A stretch of 64,000 nucleotides of DNA from Cryptomeria japonica (GCF_030272615.1 NC_081411.1:42521140-42585139), one strand, 5' to 3'. Shown: positions 24,331 through 36,820, counted from the first letter of the stretch. Translations and numbers: made by a program. Notes: generated by a model from the sequence alone, not told the origin.

Positions 24331-24835
24331 AAGAGGATAAGTCAAGAGGTTTGTAGATCTTGAATGGAAGAGTGGGGAGAAACTCTATTGGGCTAGGATG
24401 AAGGAAAAACTCAAACTCTTTGATCCCCTTGAGGAAAAGAAGAATAGTTAAAACTCCATTTGGTACACTTGGTACAATTTCCAACAAGGGAGGTGGAGAA
24501 TATATTGTAGGCTGATAGATTTTATGCTAATAAATATTTTTTCTCCTTCAAATAAGTGGATGATGGGTCCATAATTAGAGTTTGTTGATACACCCTATTA
24601 GATCACCATCATATCAAGGATTAGATTACACTTAATAGTAATGATGGTTCTCCTAAAAAGAGGGATGATAGCTTTATCCTCAATACTAGCCTTCTAAAGG
24701 ATCAAGATGTTAGATGTATTGTCTATATGATTATAGAAATTAACAGGTGGGATTGTCACACTCCCTCTACCATTGATAGATAGAATAATAATTTTAACAA
24801 CTAGAAGATCCTATTGCAAATAGTTGAGAACAATA

Positions 24836-26382
24836 TGTTGGCATTATGTGAACCGGCATGAAGACATAATGATATTGTATGTTGTCATTGATGTTAATAT
24901 GAGACATGGTGTGAACCGACACATGTGATAGGTGAAAAGAGAGAGGAACCGGCATGTAGTTATGGGAACTGGCACATGGAAGCATTGTATGACTACCGGT
25001 TGGTAGGTAGCTTCCACTTCAGGATTTCCGGTTGGAGTACCTCAAGTCTGTGTGACTCAATCGGTGATCTTCGTGTGATGAGTTAGCAGTATAATGGAGG
25101 ATAGATCGTGTTGCCACGTAAGCTCTGTGTGCATGAAGGATCTTGCATAAAGAAGACTATTCCTATCTACCTCGGGAATGTGCGAAGTCTGTCAAACGGT
25201 GATAATGCATGATGGGTTATCAGCCACCATGAAATCGGTGGATAATGGATGATGGAGATTGTCTTGAGATCGATTCAAGACTATTGCATTTAATGCAGTA
25301 TGATTCAACGGTCAAGATCGAACTGCTTGAATTGCTTAACCTAACAGGTTTAGGGTTTAGGGTTTTTGCTATCGACCTGTCTGTTTCCTATAAGGTCAAT
25401 GTTGTGTTTCTTTCTAGGGTTGTTGGTAAAAGTTGTGAATGTGTATCCAAGGGAAGTGATACGTGATTCTTGCCAGACCAAAGGAGAGAAGAGATACCTG
25501 CAAAGTATATGTGCAGAAGGAGAAGAGGAGCCTAAACGGATCTGCATTGGCATTAAGTGCTGTTATAAGATCATTGTAATTCTTGTTGATCTCTAACCAC
25601 TTCAACAGTTGTAAAATCCCCTAACAGGGTAGCCTTAACTGGCTTGTTGCAAAAATCCCCTAACAGGGTGATCTTAACAGGCTTGATTCAAATCCCTTAA
25701 CCGGGTAACTCGAGGTTAATGAGTTTTGAGAAGCTATAGAGCTCTGGAGATCCTTTAGCTATTGATTTCTTGAAATCCTCTAACAAGGTGACCCTATCAG
25801 GTTTAACCCTTAACCAGGTATTATTGCTATCCCTTAGTTGGGTGATCCCTAACAGGATCGGTTCCTAGCAGAACCTATTGTAATGTCTTTAACCGAACAA
25901 GGCTCCTAACAAAGCGGACTTCAAAAGAGTTCAAAAGCAACTTGTGGGTATTCATCCCCATCGTGGTTTTTCCCAGTTGGGTTTCCACGTGAAAAATATG
26001 TGTGTTATGTGTGATGCTTTAATCTTGTGATGCTTTGTTACTACCTGTTGAGTATATGATGGTTCTGTGTTTTATGCCTGTCTATAAGGCATACTCAACT
26101 AACTGTTGTGACAATCAGAGGATAGTTTACCTATTCATGCATGAGGATGAAATGGTAGTGTTGTTTTGAGTTAAATGAAAAGCTAAGTGTTCAACCAGTC
26201 AATGCTTGTTTTAGACACTCTTGGCTTTACCGGTTGCAGTCTGTGTTGAAAAGACATTCCCGTTTGCCAGTCTTTTGGAGTATTTGCTGTCAAACCAGTT
26301 TTGGACTGTATTTGTGTTTGTACTGATTCACCCCCCCCTCTCAGTACCGGTTTGGTACTAGTGGTTCATCATTGAGTTATCA
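24836..26382 (+). mobile_element. Solo LTR of the 45-59 kb copia family, 1547 bp
   Basis: Starts TGTTGGCATTATG and ends TTGAGTTATCA, with exact CAATA target duplications at 24831-24835 and 26383-26387. It is the same family, in opposite orientation, as the LTRs at 45052-46539 and 57528-59027 (shared 'catcattgagttatca', 'ccccatcgtggtttttccca' and the CCTAACAGGGT repeats). It interrupts the LINE between endonuclease and reverse transcriptase. Confidence 0.88.
25600..25930. repeat. Short quasi-palindromic CCCTAACAGGGT repeats within the LTR
   Basis: At least eight variants of 'ccctaacagggt', 'cccttaaccgggt' and 'ctctaacaaggt' occur in about 330 bases, separated by 20-50 bases. The same type of repeat lies at the equivalent place in the LTRs of element 1 (about 3930-4100) and of the copia element (about 45480-45690). 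Confidence 0.75.
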
Positions 26383-26720
26383 CAATAGGCCAAAGATGAG
26401 AGGAAGCTTGAAAGGAGTTGGTAAATAACCTAATGTCTTTGGAATCTCAAACCTAGTTGGATCGTACCAACCTCAAATCAATTCAATTGTTGACTCATAC
26501 CAAAGATTCTCTACATCCAAAATAAAAACGATACAAGGTATCAAGGTGAGGGCTAGAATCAATTGGTTTGATTAGGGTGGCAAGGGGTATAAGTTATTCT
26601 TTAATATCCTAACACAAAAAGAGCTCAAAGAAAAGATAGATAGAATCTAGGAAGAAGGAGAAGTCTTCCTCCATCCAATCCGTAAGAGACAAATGCAAAG
26701 CCCTCATCCCAAGAAATTTT

Positions 26721-27540
26721 TTGGAGGGGGAGGCTAATGTGCTCAAGAAACCAATTTCTATTGAGGAGGTTCTTAAGGCCATCAACACTCTAAAAAATAA
26801 TAAGGTCCTTGGCCCAAATGGATTACCTATTGAGTTCTATAAAGATGCCAAGGATTGGATAGGTTTGGACCTACTTCAAGTTTATGAGGAAGCATTGAAC
26901 AAGGGCTCTTTGGGAACCAATATTAATAAAGGAGTAATTAAATTACTCCACAAAGATGGGGACAAATCTCTCATAAAAAATTGGAGACCTATTACTTTGT
27001 TAAATGTTTCATATAAAATCCTAGCTAAGATTATCGCGATCAAATTGGTAGATATTTTATCCAGCTTTGTGAGCAATACTCAAATTAGTTTCATTAAGGG
27101 AAAATACATTCTTGAAAATCTCATTACCAATTGGGAGACGATGAACTAGGTTAAATTTACCTACCAAAATGTGGTCATATTTCTAATTGATTTTGAGAAG
27201 GCATATGATCGAATTGAATGGAGTTTCCTCATCGTGATATTGGAAGCATTTTGGTTTCCAAAGGAGTTTTGTTATATGGTCCATATTTTGCTTAACAATG
27301 CTTTTGCTCAACTTGAGGTAAATGGTTCTCATTCTCAACCTTTTAGGTTGGAAAGGTCCATTAGGTAGGGGTGCCCTTTGGCCTTTTTCTTGTTTGTTAT
27401 AGCAATTGATGCTATATTCTTTCTCCTCTAGGATCAAGGGCATTTCTTTGGCTAACAAGGAGGATTTAATTAATATCCAGTTCGCTGATGACACCACTCT
27501 ATTCCTAGAAATTAAGGAAGCAAACATGGAGCCCTAATGT
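26721..27540 (+). pseudogene. LINE ORF2 reverse transcriptase domain
   Basis: The frame shows the plant LINE reverse-transcriptase landmarks: 'GPNGLPIEFYKDA' (block 0/1), 'IKNWRPITLLNVSYKILAK' (block 2), 'TQISFIKGKYILENL', 'FLIDFEKAYDRIEW' (block A with catalytic Asp), 'GCPLAPFLFVIAIDA' and, in another frame, 'QFADDTTLFLE' (block C, the catalytic ADD). In-frame stops occur after 'NWETMN' and after 'RLERSIR', with a frameshift before the ADD block. Downstream, 'VRYLGVPFV' (27687-27714) and 'WNRQCLSMAGRLQV' (about 27780-27825) are the usual post-RT segments. The protein copies LINE RNA at a nicked target. Confidence 0.85.
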
Positions 27541-28719
27541 TAAAACTTAATCCTATTTTATGAAGCCTCTAGGGCCACAATTTCATTTACCAAATCTATC
27601 CTTCTTGAATGGGTGGACACCCCCCCCCCCCCCCCGCCTACATGGGTCTGTAAGTATAATTTTCAATGGGGGGGGGGCATTAAACAAGTTAGATATTTGG
27701 GTGTACCCTTTGTATTCAACCCATGTTTGAAAGAAATATGGTTGTGGATCTTTGCGAAAATTGAGAACAAGTTTGCTAGATGGAATAGGCAGTGCTTATC
27801 CATGGCTGGCAGGTTACAGGTTTGCCAAAAGATTTTCCCTTCTTATAGTATCTACTAGCCTTTGTGTGGAAGTTCAACAATTAACAAACCCATGATATTC
27901 ATAAAGATAAAAAAAAATTCTTTGGTTCGATGCTAGAGGCAACAAGAAGTGACATTCAGTCAAATTGAAATGGTATTGCCTTAGCACAAAAATGGGCGAT
28001 TTGGGTCTAAATGATCTTAAGATGCAAGGGATTGCATTAGTAGCCAAATGGATCTTTCATGCACATTGGAGGGCAATGAACCATGCCAGATCCTTACAAG
28101 AATTAATATAATGCTTGTTGTTCCTAAACAGGCCAAGGCCTAGGAGTTGCACCCCTTTAGTTACCTCATTGTTGGTAGTTTCCTTGTCTCCCTGGTCGGT
28201 TCTAATGCCTTCAAGGCAATATGGAAGGTGTGGGCGTCTATTAGAAGTCCGATTTCTAACAATAGAATCCTCAGTGATGATAACACCCTTTGTAGTGAGA
28301 GGTCCATCTGGTGGAATTTATTCCACAAAGGTAGGCTCCTTGCCCTTATTCAAGGATGTTCTACTAAAAGTTAGAATATTTTAATGGTATTTGTTGTTTC
28401 AGTGATATTATTGTTAATGTGCAACTAATTTCTTGGAATGTTCTAAATAAAAAAATATCACTTACCTTCATCCAGCTGGAGAATCTATTTTGTCTTGTGG
28501 GAAGCCCGTAGTAGCTTACAACTTCCCAAGAACTATTTTCTGGTGGAAGATAAATTCAAATTATTCACATGGATAAATGGTGCTCAGATAATTAACACCA
28601 AAGAAAAGGTGTTTTAAGTTGCTCTTTGTTGCAATGTGGATTTGATCGCTCATATTAACATTGTGTGGAACCTGAACTTCAGTAATGAATATTGGCATTT
28701 TCCTTCCTATGGGGTTGTA

Positions 28720-28860
28720 ATATCACACACAAAAAGAAAGGATTTAAATGGTTGTTTAACCTGCATAGATTACCTATTAAAACTAAGTAGCAGACTAATG
28801 ATGTTTGTAGTATTTGCAGAGTTAATGAATCATTATGCATATTTTCTTTGATTGTGTTGT
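28720..28860 (+). pseudogene. LINE ORF2 C-terminal zinc-binding (zf-RVT-like) remnant
   Basis: One frame reads 'FKWLFNLHRLPIKTKQQTND', followed by 'VCSICRVNES'. The pattern matches the C-terminal region of plant non-LTR reverse transcriptases (W..L...LPT...L..R.......C..C....E). It has lost the later His/Cys pair in this frame. The downstream stretch to about 29320 ends the ORF2-like sequence. Confidence 0.55.
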
Positions 28861-29725
28861 GGCTAAAGAAATACCAAACATAGGATTAACTTTGCTGATA
28901 AATTTTCTTATTATTATGTTGCCTTTGGTTCAGTAATGGCATTAAAAAGGATAGCAATCTATTTTCGTCTCTTTTATCATGTGAGATTCTATGGATCATC
29001 TGGACCATTAGGAATGAGGATAAATTTCAGGGTAAGGGTAGGCTACTTACTGAGTCTCTAAGAGGACTCATTGCTTACAACGTTGAATTGTAGGTCGTCA
29101 TTGTCATGCAACTTGCAAAGAAGTTTGAGAGGTTCATTGAAAATAGCACTACTAGAGTATATCTATCTGAGCTTTCGCACAATTACACATGGTCCAAGTT
29201 CAAAATAGAAATATCACCATTTGTGAATGCTTGGGAGGCTTTTATGAACGAGATCAATGAAGGCAAGCAGGTGGAGAGGCAATATCAGGCTCAACAGTTA
29301 GCTGCAGTGGGGGCAATGAACTAGAATAGGAACATCGTCTGAATGGAAGATCCCCTAGGATGGACAGTATAGATCGAAGACTAATTGCACAGTGTGTTAT
29401 CTTATTATGTTTTGTTTATATCAGTTTTATATAAATACAATATTCATTTTGTATATGATCTCAGATGTATGGGCTCCAAGTTCAAATGTAAGTGGCCCCT
29501 TTTGTGTTCTTATATCGATGTATAGAGCCCTTTTTTGTCAGTCGGTCATTGTTTATGTTGGCCATTCTAAAATGTAAAGACTTATTATAAGTTAGTTTGG
29601 TAGCCGGTCAGTTTATGTACTGTCTACTAGTCTGTTAGCCTCCTTGTTATGGAGCTTCTAATACCGTAGGAACAAAATTGCTGATGTAATCGTTATCTCC
29701 TTATTATCTTTTAGGAAAAAAAAAA

Positions 29726-30765
29726 TTATCAAGACAAACAATACATTTTTACATTTTATTTAAAATACATGACTTCGAAAAGATCCTTTTACTCCAGATT
29801 TACTTTACATATTAAATTCTCTTGGTAGCTGTGCTGTCTATTTCTCTCCGAATTTCTTTATTCTTTGGTCGGCTGCATTACATACTTGTGTGTCTTGATG
29901 CAATTGTATTGTCAACATATCTGGAACTTAAACAGCTGTATTGCTTTATTTATTTAATGGGGATTTCCCAAAATCCTATCCAGATTCTTGGCAGGTTGAA
30001 ATTCTCAATATTTTTAATATGTTTTCAATAGTTCTTACATTAAGATTACATGTTTGCATAATATTTTATCTCTACTTTGGCACCATTCTATTTTCCAATT
30101 GACATGTTTACTTCGTGCTGTCAATACATAAGCAAAGAACGATGAAAGCATCAACTAAAGATAAAATGAGATCTGAAACCCATTCCATGTTTAGTAAGAT
30201 GAGTACACAGTCACACCTAATAAAGTGAAGCATTCTTAATCTCTAATGTCTGCATCAAACAGAGACAAAAATGTACACTTATGATGACCACTGTTGGGCT
30301 CATTTTCTTCCATCATACATGATAAATTTATCTGCAGAGGAATTAGAAAAGACTTACATAAAAAAAAGAGTCAAAGTTGAAACAGTGAAGAAGATAAACA
30401 ATATCATTTCAAACAAAGTAATCTACTTTTTTCCTGGGTGGGTGGGTGTCATCAATATGAATAAAAGTGAAGCTGTACAAGCGAGGCAAGGTAACGTAAT
30501 TCCAGTGCATGTGTATGATCAATCACTAACAGACAATGGCCAAAAAGCATGTGAAGACAAAGCCATTTGCTAGCTATTACTCAAGGACTTTCATTAATAT
30601 GAATTCATTGTTTGTACATAACTCGATTGTCAGTAAACTGAATTGATTGTGCTTGGCTTTTCGAATACTAGTACAGTAATCCTAACATGCTTTTAATCAT
30701 GTGGATAGCTTCAAATGATTCTGCCTGCTTAAATTTCGCGTAATGACTTACAGATGCCCGTAATT
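29726..30765. other. Gene-free stretch of apparently single-copy DNA
   Basis: No repeat seen elsewhere in the window, no transposon landmarks and no convincing coding region. A 100-residue open frame at 30271-30573 has no recognisable motif and no splice or promoter context. This may be diverged single-copy DNA. Confidence 0.4.
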
Positions 30766-30768
30766 TGA

Positions 30769-31070
30769 CGATCTGGGTCCTATTCCGGGGCCTGTTTTTG
30801 TAAATTTAATAGGCCATATTTTTACAATTGAAACTTTGTTCGTCTTAAATTATGATTGTCATACTTTTTTTCATAATTGTTATCGTAAAGAGGAAAGAGT
30901 TTTTACTGATTGGGAGTGTATCGATGATTCTATCCAAAACATGATGATAAAGATTTTTGTATTGGCATTATCTTAGCAATTTTATTACTTTGATATTAAG
31001 GATGTCTATATATCACTTTTTAAGTCTTTTAATTATGTACGGTTATGTAAATATCTTTTAATGGAATGTC
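30769..31070. repeat. Dispersed direct repeat, copy 1
   Basis: Begins TAATTTGACGATCT and parallels 31559-31850 over about 290 bases ('gataaagatttttgtattggcatt', 'tattactttga.attaaggatgtct'). Identity is moderate, so the duplication is old. Confidence 0.65.
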
Positions 31071-31439
31071 TATTCATGAAAAATATGATGGTTGTGGGAA
31101 TCTGATTTCTGGTTGGTGATACTCTTGAGAGATGTTTGCTCTGCAAGCATATTGTAGTCTTGTTGTTTTTTTAATAATATATTCGATAGCTTTTGGAGTG
31201 TGAGGGTTTACTCTTAAAAGAGTTTTCTCCACATATATCATGTGTTATAACTTATAATATCCATGTCATTTATGTTTAAATTCTATAACTGCTGTAAAGA
31301 TCCAAAAAGATTAAACACTTCTCTCAATATTAGTATAAGAAGTTGTTTAGCTTCTTTAGAATTAATAGTAAGTGTTCTCTGTAGACATTTATCCACCACA
31401 TTGATACACCCTTTGATGTCAAACTTCTTTAAGAAACCT

Positions 31440-31558
31440 AAACACAACATTAGAATGTTGTATGTGTGTACATATACATATACATATGCATATACATATA
31501 CATATACATATATATGCATATGTGTGTGCGTGTACATACATACATATACATATTTGTG
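31440..31558. repeat. (TACA/TATACA) microsatellite
   Basis: A run of 'acatatacat' phrases with GT-rich interruptions between 31457 and 31556. It lies directly before copy 2 of the dispersed repeat. Confidence 0.85.
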
Positions 31559-31850
31559 TGTAATTTGACGATCTACGATCATTCTGGATCTGTTTTAAAA
31601 TTTGTAGATTATATTGTAGAGTTTAAAATTCTGTTTTTCTTATATTATGATTATCATATGTTTTTTCATAGTTGCATGTTATAAAGAGGAAGGAATCTCT
31701 TTAAATATGTCCCAAAATATAATGCTAAAGATTTTCCTTTTGGCATTCTTTTTGCAATTCTATTACTTTGAAATTAAGGATGTCTTTATATCAACTCTTT
31801 TTTTTTTAACTGTATACTGTTATGTTTTAGTTTAATAAAAGTTAATTAAG
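31559..31850. repeat. Dispersed direct repeat, copy 2
   Basis: Begins TAATTTGACGATCT, as copy 1 does at 30769, and follows it to a T-rich end at about 31810. About 790 bases separate the two copies. Confidence 0.65.
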
Positions 31851-32069
31851 ATTTTTTATAGAAGGAAAAAAATAGAGGTAAATGATAAATTTGTTCCTTA
31901 ATAAAAGAAATCGAAGAAAATATAAAATCTAGATTGTTGTATGTGTGAGATTTATTTTAAGAAAGAATATATTTTAAATAAATTTTAATTTATTAAAAAA
32001 ATTGTGTACAAACTCTAAAGATAAATTAATTTTATTAAAGAATATTTTTAGTTTATAATTTATATGTTT

Positions 32070-32760
32070 TTTATTAGGTAAAGCTTTTAAAGGGTCTAGA
32101 AATCTCATACATTAGAAAGAATAGCTCAAAGCTATGACAACCTTTTATATGCATAAAAAAACCATCAAAGGATCCATAGTAAAAAATGTCTGACCTAATC
32201 CTATTCAATCTCACAACCTCCACTCTAGTGTAGTATTGAAAAAAAAAGTTTCGGAAGACCTTTCTTCCATCTTTATATTTTTGTTCAAGATATATAATCT
32301 TCTCCTCAAATCTAGGAAAAGTAGAGGGGTTCCCCTTTAGAAGACCCATCCATGGACATAATAAAATTAGAGGAACATCTTGCTATAGTAACCAAGTGTT
32401 GAACAACAAATACAAGAGAAAGTGGGCGTAGAGCTAGAACTAATCGATAATAGACTAAGTAGCCAAAGTAGAAGAAGGGCGAGACTCACCAATAGAAACT
32501 GAAGGAGTAGAAGGGGTTACAAGAAGAGAAGACTCAACATCATCTTGATAGGAACCATCAACTAGAGACTCCAAAAGCATTGATGTTAGAAAAATTGTCT
32601 CTCTACCTTGCATTTACAAAAGGCTATTATTGATATTTGAGTGTGGGGGATCACCTGGAGTGTTCTCCCCTTGTGGGGTCTAAGGAGGGTGACCTCCCAA
32701 TGGGGGGTCTATTGGTCATGTACTCTAATAGGGGCTTGGAGGCAATGCCCCCAAAAGCCA
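32070..32760. repeat. Dispersed direct repeat Y, copy 1
   Basis: Parallels 33480-34490 with a shared order of phrases: 'acattagaaagaatagctcaa', 'cttccatctttatat', 'gacaaaataaaattagaggaacatct', 'gagtgtggggga'. It lacks the 292-bp MITE found in copy 2 and so shows the empty insertion site ('gggcgagactcaccaatag' near 32477). Confidence 0.7.
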
Positions 32761-33479
32761 TATTTTGTATATTTTTGTTCATTGTAAATGTGTATTTTTC
32801 CGCATTAGGTGTTAGATCTAACGCTAGAGATTATGTTGGTATTTCTTGCCTTATTAAAAAAATCATATTGTATGAGGAAATTTAACTACAATAAAGTATT
32901 GCAATGTATTATGAGAGTTTGAGAGTTGTTAAGTTGCCTCTAGATATCTAGTTGGTGCTACTCTTGTGAGACATTTTCTCTACAAGGATATTGTAATCTT
33001 GTTGATTGGTGGCACAATGGTTGTGAAATGGTGTGAAATGGGGTCTTAGCCTAGGGTCATAAACGAAGATCTTATTTCCCAAATCACCATCACTCATTGG
33101 AGGAAATAACCCAGAATATCCAACTTCATTCCTAAGGAGAGCATAATGCTTTATTTGATTACTTCCTCTTTTTGATTTGATATGATTGTATATTATTATA
33201 CAAGATCTAGATAAAGTGATAGGAAATTGACAATTTTTTGTATAAATAGTAAGATATAATACAAAAAAGAAAAAGAATGACAGAGATCTATACATGAAAT
33301 GGAGAGAGTAACCTATATCAAATTAATTTATTAGAAAATTTGTGTACAAATTCTAAAAGTAGATATTTTTAAAAATAAATTAATGTTATTAAAAAGTAAT
33401 ATTCGTAATATATAATTGATATATATATATATATATATATACATATAAATGTTTTATTTTCTAAAATTATTGTTTTTCC

Positions 33480-34490
33480 TTAGGTTAAATTTTTCAAAGG
33501 GATTAGAAATATTATACATTAGAGAGAATAGCTCAAAATTGTGACAAACTCTCATATGGGAATAAGACATAATTACAACCACAATGTCTAACACAAACTA
33601 ATACAATTAAAACTAAGATGGATGCAACAAAAAAGTACCCAAGGATCCATTGCAGAAAATGTTAGACCCAACCCTACTCAGTTGCACACCCTCCACTCTA
33701 ATGCAATATTGAAAAGAAAATTTTGCAAAGATCTTTCTTCCATCTTTATATACTTGTCTAAGAAATATTATCTTCCAAGTCCTCAAATCTAGTAAAAATA
33801 GAGGGTTTCCCCCTCAGAAGGCACATCCTTGGACAAAATAAAATTAGAGGAACATCTAGTTGTAGAAGGAAAATGTTGACCAACTCTCTCAAGAGAAAGC
33901 AAGAGTAGAGCTAAAGTTGATGGATAATGGACTAAAAAACCAAAGTAGAAGGTGGGCGGGACTCACAGGGGCTTCACTAGCTAGGCAATATTATATCACG
34001 TGCATTCATATTGGGGGGTTTAATATTCTGAAAATCAAACACAATATATTGCCTATTTGGTTAAAATAGGGGGGTTTTTAATTTGGGCTATGAAAAAATA
34101 CAATATCTGGTAAAAATAGGGGGTTTTCATTCGGGATATGTATTGGGAGAGGGTGACAAAAAAGGAGTTTAGGGCAATATTTTTTGAAAATATGGAGATT
34201 CTTTAGTATGTCATGAATGCACGTGATATAACCTAGGTTCACTAAGTGAAGCCCCCGTGGCGGGACTCACCAATAAAAGTTGAAGGAGTAGAAGGGTTTA
34301 AAAGAAGAGAATATTTGACATCATGAGAAGACTCATCTTTAAAGGAACAATCAGCTAGAGATTCAAAAGCATTAATGTTAAGAAAATGGTGTCTCAACCT
34401 TGCAATTACAAAAGGATACTATTGATATATGAGTGTGGGGAATTCCAAGTGGGGTGCTCCCCTTGTAGGGTCTAAGAAGGGTGACCCCAA
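33480..34490. repeat. Dispersed direct repeat Y, copy 2, carrying a MITE
   Basis: Co-linear with copy 1 at 32070-32760 except for extra sequence near 33560-33610 and the MITE at 33967-34258. Short (TA)n lies just before it at about 33419-33440. No coding region is supported. Confidence 0.7.
33967..34258. mobile_element. MITE, 292 bp, probable Mutator type
   Basis: Flanked by GGCGGGACTCAC at 33955-33966 and 34259-34270, a 12-base direct repeat (9-10 bp is usual for Mutator-like elements; the extra bases may be chance). Ends are inverted repeats: 'ggggcttcact' and the 'atatcacgtgcattcat' block occur on both sides, inverted. The interior has G-runs and no coding sequence. The related repeat copy at 32070-32760 has the site without the insert. 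Confidence 0.85.
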
Positions 34491-36820
34491 ACAACCATTG
34501 TCTCATGATTTTTTGGTCTTTTGAGCCCAAGTCAAGTACATTATCACATGTTCTTCCTTGTAAATGCATAATTGACCTACCTAAATTCAAATATACTACT
34601 AGCTCTCTTTACCTTTCTTGCTTTTATTTGAATAAATGCACATTGTTATAATTCAATGACATGTGATAGTATTTAAAGGTTACCTAAGAAAGAAACCATC
34701 TAATCATTGTAAAGCGTAAACAGTGTAATGAATAATGAAGCTCATAAGTTTGGTGCACAAAAATAGATAACAAATTTGAATCATAGGCATTTGTCTATTG
34801 TCTTCAATCTTGTTACTATCAAGGAGATCATTGTTTGTAGTACCCTTAGGGCTTAAACCATACAACAACCTAAGAGAGTTATTTATCAATTTAACATGTC
34901 CTTCAAGTTGATAGAAAATGAAGACCAAATAGACATAATTAGAGCTAGCAAAAGAGCAAAAATTTAATATATAATCAAGATGAGATCATGAGCAAAAGGC
35001 TAGTTTGTAGTTGCAACTCTATATCAAACCCTGTTATCTTTTGACAAAGCCAAGATTAAACACAAAACTATAAGTGTTTATCAAATAAAAAGACTACACT
35101 TCTCAAAATAAAACATTACCTAATCAAATTCCAAAATTAAGATCTCCATTGACAATTTTCATCATAGACATATAGATGAATAGACATTTGTTATATATCC
35201 ATCATAAAGTGAAATATTCATATAATCATCATTTCATTTTTAATTATAACAAATTTACTTATTAATTATATCTAATTTCAACTATTAGCCTAAACAAAAC
35301 CTAAAGTTTGTTTAATTCTATTAATTAGTTCAAGAAATATAATTTTAAATTTGAATACATATAAATAATAAACTATAATTTTTTATAACATTTTAAATAC
35401 TGTTTCCTTATAAAACAATGATAATCTTAATTCCAAAGATAATTTAATAATTTGAATTATAAATTTTTTAATATTTTTCAACTTTATTTGGAAGGAAACC
35501 AATCTAAATATATTGGGAAGATGAACTTGAATGCCACATCCTCTATAAGTGCCATTCCCCACGACCAAGGAAAATTGAAACAAACCATGGATACAATTTT
35601 TTTTTTAATATTGATTACATCTTAAATGTTCTAGGGAAAGAGCACCAGTGGCCGTCATAGCTAACTTTGTGCACCCACAAATCCTTAACGGGACATCGGA
35701 TTTTGATTTTATTTTTTTAGTTGTCTTCGTATATGACTTAACTGCTTATATCTATTGATCTGGCTTCTGGGTGGTAACGATGCACTAACTAAAGATGTTC
35801 CAGTAATTATCAACTCAAAATAGATAGTACTTGTGTCCCAATAGTGGTGCACAAATGTTCCAATAGTGGTACACAAATGGGACAAATGTTCGGCTATTGG
35901 GGGTCAACATGACAATAAGGTGACGGTTATTGGAACTATGTTATCTATTGGTGCTCTTCCCTTGGTGTTTTTTCTTTTCTGTATTATTTCAATTTAAAAA
36001 AAAAGAGTTAATAGTGTTTTTTCTTTTCCGTATTATTTCAATTTAAAAAAAAAGAGTTAATAAAATATTGTGTACAGAGGGGAGATCTTTTGATGTGATT
36101 TTTCTATTGTAATGAGTTATATTTTTTTTTCATAATATTGTGTGCAAACAGAAGATCTTAACATTGTTGAGGTTCAAACTTGCAAATTATGGTATTGACA
36201 GAAGCAACACCACCACTTAACCAACCTTGTCATCAATATTTTGAATCACTCTGTGAATCCAAAAGATTTCTTAAATTAAAAACTGTTCAATAATGTTTGG
36301 TATAAGAGTGAAGTTAAATAACTCTTTAAAAATTTTATCAGAAATCAAATTTACTTTCTTGTGAACGTCTGACACTTATGAAATGCCAGAGACTCAATTA
36401 ATAACAAATTTTACGTACTAAATATTACTCAGACCCTACTCCTGACCAAAACAAAGAAGAAAAAAACAAAGTATTATATTCATTCAGTATCACCATCAGT
36501 AAAGCACCATTATATAATGTTTATATCTTCCAATTTAGGAAGAAAAATCCAAAGCCAGTCCCACGTTAAATTGGTGAAGTGTCTAACATCATGGCAGGGG
36601 ACAGTCTGCATCTGATTTATTACTAAACTTAAAGCCAATTAAATAAGAAGTCTGTCATCAGACTTCCCACTGCAAGTAGTAGGTGTGACTGACAAATACC
36701 ACTATAGGAGACATTTAATAGTCAAGTACCTGATAACCCAAACCTTCAAATGGAATAGCTGCAATTACTGAAGAATTCACTTCTTGTGAATTTCTGAAGA
36801 AAATGCTAACAAAGATTTCT
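34491..36820. other. AT-rich gene-free stretch
   Basis: No coding region is supported. A 49-bp tandem duplication (35965-36013 and 36014-36062) and small repeats of 'gttccaatagtggt' near 35840-35880 are the only structures noticed. Confidence 0.5.
35965..36062. repeat. 49-bp tandem duplication
   Basis: Two adjacent copies with period 49 and one visible difference (tctgt/tccgt). Each ends in an A-run and 'gagttaat'. A recent local slippage event. Confidence 0.9.

Larger units (their letters stand above)
20800..29725 (+). mobile_element. Plant L1-type LINE, decayed, split by two solo LTRs
   Basis: Recognisable parts in order are an ORF1 with DUF4283-like and knuckle segments (about 21250-21860), an ORF2 endonuclease (from 23049, with the GGDFNMI motif at about 24306-24326), a reverse transcriptase (26721-27540), a C-terminal zinc-binding region (about 28720-28860) and an A-run tail at 29716-29725. 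Many stops and frameshifts interrupt both frames, so it cannot be active. Two solo LTRs lie inside (23330-24165 and 24836-26382). The 5' boundary is uncertain. 'aagacaaa' occurs near 20770 and again after the A-run at 29731, a weak candidate for a target duplication. Confidence 0.8.

Noticed and set aside
20769-29735. LINE target duplication 'aagacaaa'
   Set aside because: Only eight bases match with differing flanks and the LINE 5' end is uncertain, so it is kept as a weak candidate and not called.
30271-30573. 100-residue open frame as a gene
   Set aside because: No recognisable motif, signal peptide, splice site or promoter. Length is compatible with chance in AT-rich DNA.
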